From Oreohelix idahoensis (Eukaryota > Mollusca > Gastropoda > Stylommatophora > Oreohelicidae), in assembly GCA_024509875.1 (NCBI GenBank), contig JAMPIV010012425.1, positions 248,001-312,000 of the forward strand: a DNA stretch of 64,000 nt. Direction: 5' to 3'. A program made the position numbers and the translations under genes. Each line of letters begins with the position of its first letter. Within the stretch, counting starts at the first letter, position 1. The notes under the pieces were generated by a model. It was not told where the DNA came from, searched no databases, and was given only the letters and a program-made list of their open reading frames with translations. This document shows, piece by piece, positions 20,374 to 31,875 of this stretch.

Positions 20374-21507
20374 CTTCTCATCACATGCTTGTCAATATCT
20401 CTGCCATTTGAACAAGTTATAAGTATAACTAGATTTTCTCATCACATGCTTGTCAATATCTCTGCCGTTTGAACAAGTTATAACTAGGTTTTCTCATAAC
20501 ATGCTTGTCAATATCTCTGCCGTTTGAACAAGTTATAACTAAGTTTTCTAATAACATGCTTGTCAATATCTCTGCCGTTTGAACAAGCTATAACTAGGTT
20601 TTCTCATAACATGCTTGTCAATCTCTCTGCCGTTTGAACAAGTTATAACTAGGTTTTCTCATAACATGCTTGTCAATATCTCTGCCGTTTGAACAAGTTA
20701 TAACTAGGTTTTCTCATAACATGCTTGTCAATCTCTCTGCCGTTTGAACAAGTTATAACTAGGTTTTCTCATAACATGCTTGTCAATATCTCTGCCGTTT
20801 GAACAAGTTATAACTAGGTTTTGAACAAGTTATAACTAGGTTTTCTCATAACATGCTTGTCAATATCTCTGCCGTTTGAACAAGTTATAACTAGGTTTTC
20901 TCATAACATGCTTGTCAATATCTCTGCCGTTTGAACAAGTTATAACTAGGTTTTCTCATAACATGCTTGTCAATATCTCTGCCGTTTGAACAAGTTATAA
21001 CTAGGTTTTCTCATAACATGCTTGTCAATATCTCTGCCGTTTGAACAAGTTATAACTAGGTTTTCTCATAACATGCTTGTCAATATCTCTGCCGTTTGAA
21101 CAAGTTATAACTAGGTTTTCTCATTACATGCTTGTCAATATCTCTGCCGTTTGAACAAGTTATAACTAGGTTTTCTCATAACATGCTTGTCAATATCTCT
21201 GCCGTTTGAACAAGTTATAACTAGGTTTTCTCATAACATGCTTGTCAATATCTCTGCTGTTTGAACAAGTTATAACTAGGTTTTCTCATAACATGCTTGT
21301 CAATATCTCTGCCGTTTGAACAAGTTATAACTAGGTTTTCTCATAACATGCTTGTCAATATCTCTGCCATATGAACAAGTTATAACTAGGTTTTCTAATA
21401 ACATGCTTGTCAATATCTCTGCCATTTGAACAAGTTATAACTAGGTTTTCTCATAACATGCTTGTCAATATCTCTGCCATTTGAACAAGTTATAACTAGG
21501 TTTTCTC
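20374..21507 (+). repeat. 55-bp minisatellite, about 20 units
   Basis: Unit AACTAGGTTTTCTCATAACA, TGCTTGTCAATATCTCTGCC, GTTTGAACAAGTTAT (55 bp). The first and last units are most diverged. Variants CAATCTCTC versus CAATATCTC appear at alternating positions near 20610-20740. One unit near 20820 carries a 16-bp partial duplication. Confidence 0.95.
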
Positions 21508-21595
21508 ACCTCACACATTTTTACTGCACAAAGAGTACAGGTCAGAGTTCACAGTTAATCTCATGTTTTAATTTTTGCTATTTGTCTTTTTGATC

Positions 21596-22028
21596 ATGAT
21601 GCGAGTCATGGGCAATGACTACAACCCATAAAAGCCAGATCCAAACCTCAGAAATGAGGTATCTGAGGAAGGTGGTTGAAGTAACAAGAAGAGACATGGT
21701 ACGCAACCAGACGATACGTCAAGGCCTAAAATGCCACCCCCTACAGACCCAAGTAGAACAGTCCCAACTAAGATGGTTTGGTCATGTCTGCAGAATGGGA
21801 GAAGATCGGCTACCACGACAAGCATGGGAAACAAAGAGCCAAGGATCCAGACCCCGAGGACGACTCAGAGTACGCTGGGAGGACAACATTAGACAATCTT
21901 TGAAGGACCGAGGACTAGAATGGAATCAGGCCAGGAGGAAGACAGCCGATAGAATAGTCTGGCGCTCTCTCTTCCAAACCTCTACACCTCACGGTAGAAG
22001 GGGAACGACTAAGTAAGTAAGTAAGTAA
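21596..22028 (+). mobile_element. 5'-truncated RTE LINE1 tail with 12-bp TSD
   Basis: 133 open codons matching the C-terminus of the LINE at 1174-4280 (MRYLRKVVEVTRRD ... TPHGRRGTTK), then AAGT repeats. GTCTTTTTGATC at 21584-21595 and 22029-22040 is the target-site duplication. The open frame and few substitutions suggest a young insertion. Confidence 0.9.
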
Positions 22029-22205
22029 GTCTTTTTGATCTAATCTCACTGCAACACTCTGTTCCCAGTATATATTCCTGACTGTTATCAAATCTGTTCC
22101 TTATAGCTGCAAGCACTATCATCTCGCCTGTGTTCATCTTTGCCATGTGTAGTTCCTTGTGGTCTGATGCAACAAAGAAAGGAGTACGACTACTGGATCA
22201 TTAGG

Positions 22206-22330
22206 CATGTCATACAAGGTGACTAATGTGCATGTCATACAAGGTGACTAATGTGCATGTCATACAAGGTGACTAATGTGCATGTCATACAAGGTGACTA
22301 ATGTGCATGTCATACAAGGTGACTAATGTG
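22206..22330 (+). repeat. 25-bp tandem repeat, 5 units
   Basis: CATGTCATACAAGGTGACTA followed by ATGTG, five head-to-tail copies, essentially identical. Confidence 0.95.
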
Positions 22331-22450
22331 CATGGGTCTGGCAAACTCATCATGTAAAACAAACTGCCACAGAACCCATGACATCAAGATCATGTGACTG
22401 CACTGTGCAGGCTTCCTGTAAGGTGACCAGTTACAGTGGTGGAGATAAAC
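22327..22450 (+). repeat. Dispersed repeat, copy 1
   Basis: Shares GGCAA(C/A)CTCA(C/T)CATATAAAAC-like and GGCTTCCTGTAAGG(T/G)GACCAG blocks with 23384-23510 (same strand); the first block recurs at about 31208-31232. Class unknown. Confidence 0.5.
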
Positions 22451-22650
22451 AAGTATTATATAAAAACACGCACACATTACTTGTGATGTAATGGTGGGAA
22501 CCAAAGTTGCAGACATTTTTCAGCTGTTGCTGAACTTGCCAACTATTTGGTTCCTCGGTGTGCAAGTTTTATTCTCATGCAAGTACAACAATTAGACAAA
22601 GGAAAAAAAAACCAAGACATTTTTTGTCAAGCTCCAAAATCTGTCAGGCA

Positions 22651-22656
22651 TTTATT
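22651..22656 (-). terminator. RPL23 polyadenylation signal AATAAA
   Basis: AATAAA on the - strand (TTTATT on +), 31 nt past the RPL23 stop codon. This compact 3' UTR is usual for ribosomal protein mRNAs. Confidence 0.8.
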
Positions 22657-22686
22657 AAACATGTACATAGAAGAGCTTGAACAAGG

Positions 22687-22769
22687 CTATGCAATGGAGC
22701 CTGCATTAGAGGCAATACGTGGCCACAGATCTGCACACTCTTTTGCAACAGGGCCGGTGATGGCTGATC
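22687..22769 (-). CDS. RPL23: RPL23 exon 4 (terminal)
   Basis: Starts after ..TTATTTCAG at 22770 and completes the split Gly codon from exon 3 (G|GA). It reads [20 protein letters not shown] then NAGSIA and TAG at 22687-22689, the near-invariant C-terminus of eukaryotic uL14. 83 nt. With exons 1-3 the total is 423 nt, that is 140 codons plus stop, the length of animal RPL23. Intron 3 before it is 6.7 kb. Confidence 0.95.
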
Positions 22770-22861
22770 CTGAAATAAACAAGCAGTTCTTAACTGAATC
22801 ATTGTAGTTTTCATTATAACAATAGGCTTATCTTTATTATTATATACTAGGGATGCAATCT

Positions 22862-22880
22862 TAACCCTTTACAGTCTAAG
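22862..22880 (+). repeat. Possible piggyBac-type terminus
   Basis: TTAACCCTTTACAGTCTAAG resembles the TTAACCCTTT start of many piggyBac elements and lies upstream of a piggyBac transposase remnant on the - strand (24230-25112). No partner end was located, so this is only a suggestion. Confidence 0.25.
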
Positions 22881-23383
22881 GTGTTATCATATATCAGTTT
22901 CTCCCTCAACTTGGTTGGACAATGCCACCCTGCTCCCTCTCATGCAGTCATGTCTTGGAGGACGTTCTATTCGTCTGCCCCTCATGGACAGATGACTGCA
23001 TGTTCAATTTTCAATTTAAATCTATGGCGATTTGCAAATATTTTTGCCCTGAACTACCAATCAAGGGGCATGTCTCGTTTGGTTAAATATTTCTTTTAAA
23101 AAAAATAAATTATTTACACATCAAAAGCCAAAATAACAAGAAGAAAAAAATGTTTATACAGTGAAATACATTTTAATACCTGTATATTTAAAGTCATGTT
23201 TAAATGTTTTTTTTTTCTCCAGTTTAAAACATGCCAAAACCAGAAAATTATAGTCTTGCGCTGGAAAGCTTATACACACACTATTGACATGTTTGCACCA
23301 TGCAGTTCCTGGGGGGGGTATTTGATGAGATGTCTTGACTAAATGTCATATAGAAAATAGGGTTACTTCTCCCTCAGACACAT

Positions 23384-23510
23384 GGGGTTGGCAACCTCAC
23401 CATATAAAACAAATACCTCAAGAAAACAAACGACTACAAAAGCATGTAAATGTTTAGTGCCGGCTTCCTGTAAGGGGACCAGGTGCAGGGGTGCCCCATA
23501 TGGGGCAAAT
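23384..23510 (+). repeat. Dispersed repeat, copy 2
   Basis: GGGTTGGCAACCTCACCATA through GGCTTCCTGTAAGGGGACCA, about 120 bp, related to 22327-22450. Confidence 0.5.
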
Positions 23511-24229
23511 AGGAAAAAGACCACGATTTACAGGTTCTCTTAATATCAAACACCATTACAAAAATTTACAGAACAAGAATTACAACTTCTCTGATGCTCT
23601 ACCAGCATACATTTTTGTAAAAAGTTTTACTGCACTGTACACAATATTTCTGTTAAAAGTTTAACTGCACTGTACACATTGTTTTGTTCTGCCCAAGAAT
23701 CTGACCAGTTCATGTCTGCAGGGTTCATAGCAAATTTCTTCAAGCATTTTCCAGGTCGAGCACGTGATTTTCAAGGATGGGAAATTCTAATATTTTCCTC
23801 TTCTAATTTTCTCAGATATAATTATCACTTTGCTGATCAGCAATCCGGAGCATTACCGTCTCCCATTACCAGGGGTGTTTGCAGATTTCTTTAAAAAGAA
23901 CTTTTTTTTTTAAAAAAATTCATAAAAGATTGAAAAACAGACATCTTTTCCAAGTTTTTAGTGAATTTTTTCAACATCAGCGCAATAAAATGTTAGTGAC
24001 ATGGATGGTAATGAATAAAATAAGCTTGATTGACGTATTGATTTAACGATTAACCACGTATATCAACATAAAAGGCTAATAAAATTGGAATAAAATGTTT
24101 AAAAAAAACTATTTTTCGTGTTTGTCTTTTTTGAATGTATTCTGCATCTGTGGCATCTGACAATGAGCGTTTGTAAATGTTTGAGTAGTTAAGTACCTCT
24201 AATTGGAGTCTGAGCTGCTTTTTTCATTA

Positions 24230-25112
24230 ACTGGGGTTGAAGTTGTAGGCCTCTGCAAGAGTCTTTGTCAACGATCCACGTTGATAATCCTTGACTGTGT
24301 GGTATAACTCGAAGCAGGGTATCAGGCATAGAGGTACATTGCAATCTGGGCAGTACATGCAAGTCTGGCTTCTGTTCCCTGCAGCCTTACACACTTTACA
24401 GTCTGGTTAGTACCTTGCCCTTTCATATTTATCAATGAAGTGGTGCTCAGTAAGTCGTGTTGTTGTGACCTGTGGTTTTCAAGGTGTCACATTGCGTCGA
24501 AGAATAGCAGGTTCAATAAGAGTCATACTGACATCCTGATCTTCGCTTTGATCTTTTTTTGTAGAGTTGGCAGTGTTGTAGGTTATGTGCCCATTGACCA
24601 GGGCAGTTTCAACTAAGAAATAATATAAAAATAGGATCTGTGTGGGTAGGGGTAGCTTGCACCTAGTTGGCTGAAGTTTCCACACCTCCCATACTTTTGC
24701 TGTATTTTTCTGCAAGCACTAGCTTCTGAATTGTTCTGCCCTAAAGAATTTGTCTTTCTAACTGTCTTGTTTATATTATCATTGGGGTGAACAGTGGATA
24801 TAAGGTTAAATCTTTTCGTATCATGCCAGGTGACTGTCGGCATGCCTTATCTTCTGTCGCACAAAACACAGGATGATTTGTCTTTTTCAATTTGAGTTGT
24901 TTTTTCTTCAGTGCTACAGGAAAATGCTTCCTATTTTCCGCTACTGTTCCAAATGCACCAATCTGAATTTCAGGTCTTGAAATAAAGCTGAAGGCTGAAT
25001 CAAAACTACCACAGAAGAGAATATGTCCATTGTTGTGTATGAAATTTGAATTAAAACTATGGTGACTTTTCACTGAAAAAAAAAAAAGAGTCCAAATAAT
25101 CTCAGCTCGCAA
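24230..25112 (-). pseudogene. piggyBac transposase remnant
   Basis: Three frame-broken pieces in natural order on the - strand. 24771-25112 has IGAFGTVAENRKHFPVALKK, the region after the catalytic core. 24613-24843 has TVTWHDTKRFNLISTVHP, and the next piece ends YYFLVETALVNGHITYN, typical of the family's C-terminal part. About 24240-24420 encodes a Cys-rich end with CKVCK, CMYCPDCNVPLCLIPCFE and LYHT, the zinc-ribbon-like piggyBac C-terminus. The N-terminal catalytic Asp regions were not found. Inactive. Confidence 0.75.
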
Positions 25113-25918
25113 GAGTATTTTCCTTGGTCGCTGTCGCAGAGTGAAGATAATTTGCCTATTTGAAATTTTCTGTCCATCCTGTATATTGCTTTATTTTCTG
25201 TCTATCCTAAGTTTCCGGAAAAAATGTTTCTCACGCACTTGCCTTTTCCCCACCTTAACCCAGGTGAAGCTTCGGTCAACCCGTTCACGTTCGTTAGGAA
25301 TTTCCAGACTCGTCTGTCTAGAAATTTATGGCCTGTCTTCTTCCTCATTGTTAAAACTTCTGAGCTCGGAAACCACAGCACGTACAAGTGACATTCTATA
25401 TGCAAACTAATTTGCAGCGAAACTATTTTGGCTATCGTGGGAACATTTAAAATGTAGCGGGTAAATCGAAAATAATTCTTTCTTTAAGAAACTAGTTTTT
25501 AGACTTCACTGGTGAGAAGCATACTGGAAGAGTAAGACGCATTTCTTAGTCTTGTAAAGTAAAACTGTGCATAAGGGAGACTTGAGTTAAACACACATAG
25601 TGCCCTCTAGTTTAACTTACAGACTATCTATAAATTCCGGAGCGGATTTATGCAGTGCAAAGTCTTGTCTCGTATTGCTGAAAAGAGGTTACCTTTGGCC
25701 ACTGGCCATATAGTCCTCGTCCACCAGTCACAATAATTCCCTTCAATCATTTCAATTACTTCAATTACTGCAATTATTGCAACGATTCTCAACACCAGAT
25801 ATTACCCTTAACAACCATCACCCTACCATACTCCACCCATTTTAACCCTCCATCCCACCTTTGGAAGCAAATTCGTTATCTGTGGATATTGCATCAACGG
25901 TGGATACGTTACACCTTT

Positions 25919-26070
25919 CTTGGATTTATAAAAATCGTGTTCAGATTATGTGCCCTTTGTGGATACCTTATTCGAACAGTGAAGTCGTTACCCCAATCTT
26001 GGATTTATAAAATCGGGTTCAGATTCTGTGCTCTTTGTGGATACCTTATTCGAACAGTGAAGTTAATTTC
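25919..26070 (+). repeat. Two-copy tandem duplication, about 75 bp
   Basis: TTGGATTTATAAAA(A)TCG(T/G)GTTCAGATT followed by CTTTGTGGATACCTTATTCG occurs at about 25919-25985 and 25998-26063. The surrounding 25.6-26.4 kb looks like a diverged non-coding repeat; a solo LTR is possible but unproven. Confidence 0.6.
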
Positions 26071-26799
26071 AAGCATTGGATTACGATATATTTTTCCAAG
26101 AGAACCCCAGGATATAAGTTGTTTCCAACATTCACACCAAAGGAACAAAGGAACAAACATTCATTTACACACAAACAGTATTTCACATATTTTCCAGCAA
26201 AAGCTTATCAGGCCTGTGTGGAACTTTACTAACACAATTCATTCATAATCCATTTTGTTCACTACTTGTGTAATAATTTTTTTCTTCTTTAAAATCATCA
26301 AATTGTTGTGAGTTTGTTTTCTCGTGATAATCTTTATTATTATGTGCTGTAAAATCCTTATTGATTTATTTACATTTCTAAATTGAATAAAATTGAGTTA
26401 ACCTCGATAGGATTGTTCGTTCAGTTCAGACTACCAAATCCTCAATCTACCTTTACTCCTTTACCCTACTATTTGTGATTGACACAGTGTGTGCAAAAGA
26501 GTAATATTGTCGCCAGAGAAAACAAGAAGAGCTGTGTGTGTGGTTTTCTTAGTGAAGAACTCACTGACTCAGCCTGTGCCTTCTGCCTATCTCTCTTGCG
26601 CACCACTATCACACGTCCGTGTGCACTATTGTCCATCACGCCTATACAGCTGTCAAGCTTTACCTATTAATTATATTTTCATGCGACAGTCACAAATGAT
26701 GCCACATCTGTAGGTCTCCTAGTAGTGTTAGTTTAAAAAAAAAAAAATAGGGAACACAAATAACTTATGAGTAGGCCTAAGCTAAGTATATTTACCAAT

Positions 26800-27100
26800 T
26801 CAAAATTCTAAACGCATACATAATACAGTCAAACAATATTTAACTAGAACAAAAGGTAATATATATAGTAATTGGGAGGGTAATACTTATGATAAGTGAA
26901 AATCTATTAAATATCTAACTGGAGACCTTTACACCCCCCCCCCCCCACATCTTTACTATTTTTGTTGGGTTTTGTTTCGTTTGTTTGTTTAGATTTTTTT
27001 TTAATTTAATTTAATTTTTTTTTAAATTTTAAATTCTTCTTCTTTTCATTTATCCTAATTACAGTGATTTGACAGATGTGATGCCACTTTCGTGTATCGG
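26800..27100 (+). mobile_element. I-like LINE6 3' UTR fragment
   Basis: Matches the 3' UTR that follows the LINE6 C-terminus at 34900-35225 (ACAGTCAAACAATATTTA, CCTTTACACCCC, GATTTGACAGATGTGATGCC). A C tract (26934-26947) replaces part of it. Confidence 0.6.
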
Positions 27101-27542
27101 CGGTTATTCATGTTATCTGAAATTGAAAACATGAAGGCATAGGCCTATCCTAATTAGCCTATAACCCTTCAGAGGTAGAACGGGATAAGTCTTTTCATCA
27201 TAAATATAATTTAAAAAGCATTCAAAATATATTTATTTCCAAAAAATGTGGTGAAATGAACAGTGAGACATGGGTCTGATAACAGAGTAGGCTATAGGAT
27301 ATGGAATCGCTATCAATTTCTATTCCTGACCATCTTAAACTGTGTCAAATATATTCCCGTATGCAGAGGTAAACCAAGAAATTTCGTTCAAACGCTTGCT
27401 TATAGGCTAATTTTGGCCATATTTAAAAATTAAACTGTAAATAGGCCTACATTGTAAATACAGATGCAAGTACAGTAGGTCTATCTATAAACTGGACTTA
27501 TTTAAATAGGTTTTATAAATGAGATAAATGAATTTATTACTT

Positions 27543-27763
27543 ACGACGAGTGCTAAAAATAAATCTGCGTTTACGTCGTTAACGCAAAGCGCCGAAAACT
27601 TCTGGAAATGGATTTAATGTGCAAAGGGAAGTAAAAATTGTACGGTAACTTTACAATTTTTACTTCCCTTTGCGCACTTCCATTTCCAGAAGTTTTTGGC
27701 GGTTTCGTTTTCGGCGCTTTGCGTTAATGGCGTAAACGCAGATTTATTTTTAGACTCGTCGCG
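27543..27763. repeat. Long inverted repeat (fold-back element)
   Basis: Arms of roughly 100 nt: the left arm from ACGACGAGTGCTAAAAATAA through GCAAAGGGAAGTAAAAATTG is mirrored by CAATTTTTACTTCCCTTTGC through TTATTTTTAGACTCGTCGC. The loop is about 10 nt (TACGGTAACT). Few mismatches. It lies in RPL23 intron 3. Confidence 0.85.
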
Positions 27764-28614
27764 TATGTTGTTGCGAAAAATACCATCAATAACCAAAAAA
27801 TGGACACAAAGTAACGAACTTTCGATTTCGTATTATTTTTCAAGGTCCGATGCAGAAAATTCAAGGCTTTTAGCCATTTTTCCAGGCTTGGAAATTTTTT
27901 TTTCGTTTTCCAGGTTTTTCCAGGTCGCTACGAACCCTGTGTCTGGTGAGATTAAGCTACAACTGAAACAACACAAAGAACTCTTTGGAGCTTTGTTTAT
28001 TCACAAGTACATCTTTAGGTTTCAATAATGAGAAAAAAACTAAGCTACAGCTTCGTCAGCCAAAGTATGTTTATGGCCTAGGAGCTCATACAACTGGAAT
28101 AATTCCTGATGAGTAAATGTGCCTCTCAAGTCAATGTCTGAAATTTTACTAATTCCCACATCAATTTTTTCCACTTTTACTGTCAGCCTCAAAAATTGGG
28201 TACCAGAGCAACTCTGGGAAAGTTAAGGTGGCCGGCGTGATGCTGACCACATCACCCCTGGTCAAGAAAATATGGGCCTAACACCTATTCCCAAATGGGC
28301 GTGTAACATGATCCTTTTTTTTTTTTTTAACTGTCAATAACTGGATCATAATCCACAGATATACCCTCTTCATTCAACATGTCTTCCAGTCTAAAATGCC
28401 ATTTTTACAAAGTATAATTTTTAAAAACACACAAAAAAAAAAACATTCAACTTAGAAAAATGCAATTGATGTGAAGATAAACTTTCAAATAAACTGGAAA
28501 CTCGCAACATTTTTAAGTGTGGAATTTCCATTGTCATATAGCAGCAAAATCAACAACCCATTACCATTGGTTATGTATATCTAGATTACTGGCTTCTAAA
28601 TCATCATTACCTTT

Positions 28615-28880
28615 TGGCACCAAAGGAGGACAGACCTTCAACAACTACAATCCTAAGCTTTCCTGTCATGCACTCAGGTCCTTCTATCCATTTCGTTTAC
28701 CTCCCGTTCCCTTATCCATGTGCCCCCAATAAGTTCTCATTTCTTGTTCTGCTGGTGTCTGTCCGGTTTTTTTCATTAGTTCCAACACTGCGATACTATT
28801 TCATTCCTTCTATTTTACGCACGCACCTCATATATGAAAAGTCTATCTTCATGGTTGTCCACTGTTTCAGAGCCATATGA
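28615..28880 (-). mobile_element. RTE-like LINE fragment
   Basis: Broken - strand frames resemble the RTE C-terminal region (a MRCVRKIEGMK-like piece and an RTDTSRTRNENLL-like piece). No duplication was found. Confidence 0.4.
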
Positions 28881-28895
28881 TAGGACTACCTAGAC

Positions 28896-29242
28896 CAGGG
28901 GTTGGCAACCAGCTGACCTGGATTTACAGGCAGATCCCAGTGGATTTGATAGATCTTTTGCAGACCACGGAAAAAAGTATATAAACTTTTTAAACTAGGT
29001 ACCTCTCACGCTGTTATTTAAAATTGCAGTGTCCCCTGGATCAAAGGTACTATTTTCCCACATTCCCAATGAAAAGTTGGCAACTAAAATATATTTGTCA
29101 ACTTGATCTTTTCTTTGTAAGATCCATCATTCCCATTCCCCCCACCTCGCTTAAAATTACACACACATATAAATATATGGTAGATATTTAGAGGGCTCAG
29201 TGTTACTAAAGTAGATTCCAAAAGCTCCTGGGTTGCCGACCA
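28896..29242. repeat. Possible hAT-derived MITE
   Basis: The left end CAGGGGTTGGCAACC and, near the right end, GGGTTGCCGACC are inverted repeats like those of hAT elements with CAGGGGTYGGCAA tips. The right tip is lost and no duplication is clear. Confidence 0.4.
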
Positions 29243-29493
29243 GACATTGTGAGATGTTATTTTGGGCATGACTTTATTTTCTCAATGAACGCTCATATTT
29301 GCCTTTTGTATTCTTATTCTGTTAACATTACTCTTTATGTAGACATGAGTAAATTTATTTGTCAGCAATTTATTCTAAGAGGCAGAGAGGAATGTATTAC
29401 CTACAGAATGGCATGGAAAATAATTCTTGGGACAGTTGGAAGAATGATAATGATACTACAATAAAATTATTCTAATTAATGCATTACAATTAC

Positions 29494-29607
29494 CTTTCAT
29501 TTCTCCTTTAGGGTTTACAATGACACCAGCATTGTCTTCAAAGTAAAGAAATAACCCATCTTTTCTCCGTAATGGCTTCCTTTGCCGTATGACCACAGCA
29601 GGCATTA
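29494..29607 (-). CDS. RPL23: RPL23 exon 3
   Basis: Acceptor ..TTTCTGTCAG at 29608. The exon completes a split Val codon (G|TA) and reads [20 protein letters not shown], then [17 protein letters not shown], and ends AAAG|GTAATT (donor GT at 29492-29493, phase 1). 114 nt. The sequence is the conserved middle of eukaryotic uL14, which lies at the ribosomal subunit interface near the GTPase centre. Asn-Pro-Lys replaces the more usual Asn-Asn-Lys. Confidence 0.95.
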
Positions 29608-29650
29608 CTGACAGAAACACAAACATTAGCAGTTAAACTCTCGACATAAA

Positions 29651-29950
29651 TGTATTCACTCATCCATTACTGTTCAGCTAAAAGAGCATAGACCAACAAA
29701 TGTATTCACTCATCCATTACTGTTCAGTTAAAAGAGCATAGACCAACAAATGTATTCACTCATCCATTACTGTTCAGCTAAAAGAGCATAGACCAACAAA
29801 TGTATTCACTCATCCATTATTGTTCAGCTAAAAGAGCATAGACAAACAAATGTATTCACTCATCCATTACTGTTCAGCTAAAAGAGCATAGACCAACAAA
29901 TGTTTTCACTCATCCATTATTGTTCAGCTAAAAGAGCATAGACCAACAAA
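29651..29950 (+). repeat. 50-bp minisatellite, exactly 6 units
   Basis: TGTATTCACTCATCCATTAC, TGTTCAGCTAAAAGAGCATA, GACCAACAAA. Units differ by single substitutions only. It begins 43 bp upstream (in transcript sense) of RPL23 exon 3, in intron 2. Confidence 0.95.
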
Positions 29951-29959
29951 TTAATGACA

Positions 29960-30275
29960 AGCTTTCCTGTCCTGTGCTATCCATTAAAGATCTGTCTGTG
30001 TCTTTATCCCATTCATGTCCATCTCCATGGTGTCCCTCTCTTAACCTGTAGATTCTAGACATTAGGACCTGGCTTGTAATGCCAGCATCAACTTGTTCCA
30101 CTGACACTTGGGCCTGGGTTCATATCATCAGCTCTCCCATATTAGTCACATCTTGTCTTACCATTTCAACCCTTCCATGCTAATCAAGCACTCATTTATG
30201 AAAGCCTTTAACTTCTTGGTGGCTGTTTTTGCTGTCCATAGTGTGCAGCTACAGAAAAACACTGTCTCTACATTT
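29960..30275 (-). mobile_element. RTE-like LINE3-family 3' fragment
   Basis: The - strand reads remnants like LWTAKTATKKLKAFINECLI and an AQDRKAC-like end, matching the LINE3 C-terminal region at 18.7-19.1 kb. Many stops. Confidence 0.55.
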
Positions 30276-30896
30276 GAGTAAGAGATTCATATTTTTGCTC
30301 TGGGCTATATTTCTGTTTATATCGCTGCCTGTTCCACATTTTGCAGGGATGTTTCTCCAGGTTCAATCCTGCCATCATTTGCTGGACTTTTTCTTTGGAA
30401 ATAATTTCATAAATGCAGAAATGACATGAAGATACACGCTGTTACATCAGCTAACAGTGTTAAGTTATAGCCTGCAGCCTGTTTCATGATAGCTAAGCCA
30501 TTTAACCAGCGCATTTCTATGGTTCATATCAAATTCAGTAATGCACTGAACAATTAAAAACATTAATCTTATTTCATATTATAATCACAAATTAATGTTT
30601 CAAATCAGTCCTCGTTTAAAAAAAAGTATAAAACTTGAAATTAAATGTTTATTGCCAACCTTTAGTACTAAGACACTGAGAGACATCCAGTTTAGGGTGA
30701 AATACCTGCTTCAACTTGACAGCATCAACTGCAGCTTGTTATATATCACATACATCTCCAGCAAGTGCAAAACAGCTTGCATGACTTGAGCAGTTGTGGG
30801 TGATGCTAGCAAGTTTAGAAAACTGCCTGCTATGCTATATATCACCATAGTGGTAAGCATTCTGCTCAACGTTAGGCTCAGATTGATATTATTCCA

Positions 30897-31083
30897 ACTA
30901 AGAGCCAGGGATCCAGACCTCCAGGACGACCCAAAGTCCGCTGGGAGGACAGCATTAGACAATCTCTGAAGGACCAAGGACTAGAATGGAACCAAGCCAG
31001 GAGGAAGACAGCCGATAGAATAGTATGGCGCTCTCTTACAAACCTCTACACCTCACGGTAGAAGAGGAACGACTAAGTAAGTT
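30897..31083 (+). mobile_element. 5'-truncated RTE LINE1 tail with 11-bp TSD
   Basis: 187 bp covering GSRPPGRPKVRWED to the 3' end and AAGTAAG. ATATTATTCCA at 30886-30896 and 31084-31094 is the target-site duplication. Inserted in RPL23 intron 2. Confidence 0.9.
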
Positions 31084-31574
31084 ATATTATTCCATTTAAT
31101 AAATGCCCATGCTGTTCTCTGGGGTCTCCAAGGAGATAACAACAGGCCAACACTGTCTCCTCCCCCCCCCCCAAATAATGATGTAACAGGACACCAGTAC
31201 CAATATGGAGCTGGCAACCTCATCATGTTAAAAAAAAAAAAAAAACTGCTGTAAAAAAACTTTGGTACAGCTGTCAGCGGGGGGGGGTCAGTGATCCTGG
31301 ACTGGGGCATGCTAGATCTTATGTCTGCTACCAAATCTCAATGGTATTTCAACTAATTCATCCAATGATGCACATGTATTAACTGCCAGCTTAGCGCACA
31401 CCACATAAAAGGTCCCACTTGTACATCATAAGTGTGTGTGTACCACTGATTCAGATCTCCCTGTGAAGCATCAGTATCCTGTCCTGTACCATCCATTCTT
31501 CCCACTCTCCGTTGTCCTTCATGTCTTGTCTCTAGTTCTCTTTGAGTCTCCTATTTCTTGTAAACAGTCGGCCA

Positions 31575-31832
31575 TCTGACCTAATAAAGGTAGGCCCATA
31601 GCAGATACTGCAGTAGGGGAATGAATTGTTAGAGACTAGGTCCAGGATTGGGAGGTGGGGGTGACCAGTTCCCTTCCTCGCTGCCTTTTCCTTCCCCAAC
31701 TCAAGTGCAAAGTCAGGTACCCATTTACAGCTGGCTACACTGAAGCGTGTTGATACAGTGAATTGAAACCTGCACCTTTGCCGTGAGAGACCAGTGCTCT
31801 AACCAATCAGATGCTCATCTCACCTAGTGTGA
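31575..31832 (-). mobile_element. tRNA-derived SINE
   Basis: On the - strand the head has TGATTGGTTAGAGCACTGG (A box, about 31798-31816) and GGTTTCAATTC (B box, 31760-31770), followed by a non-tRNA body (CCAGCTGTAAATGGGTACCT ...). The tail and target duplication are not clear. Inserted in RPL23 intron 2, same strand as the gene. Confidence 0.7.
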
Positions 31833-31875
31833 AGGCATATTCCTTCTTGTTGCATCCCCAAATAACTGTTTCTAG

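Larger units (their letters stand above)
23719..27939. mobile_element. Possible hAT-type element with 6-bp duplication, in RPL23 intron 3
   Basis: The left end CAGGGTTCATAGC and right end GCTACGAACCCTG are 13-bp inverted repeats with one mismatch. Both ends are followed inward by TTTTCCAGG-type words known from some hAT families. TGTCTG flanks both sides (23713-23718 and 27940-27945). If real it is 4.2 kb and hosts other insertions: a piggyBac remnant, an I-like LINE tail and a fold-back element. No hAT transposase was recognised. Confidence 0.4.

Noticed and set aside
20374..21507. CRISPR-like look of regularly spaced repeats (also 5961-6461 and 29651-29950)
   Set aside because: Units are contiguous with no unique spacers, and the DNA is animal nuclear sequence.
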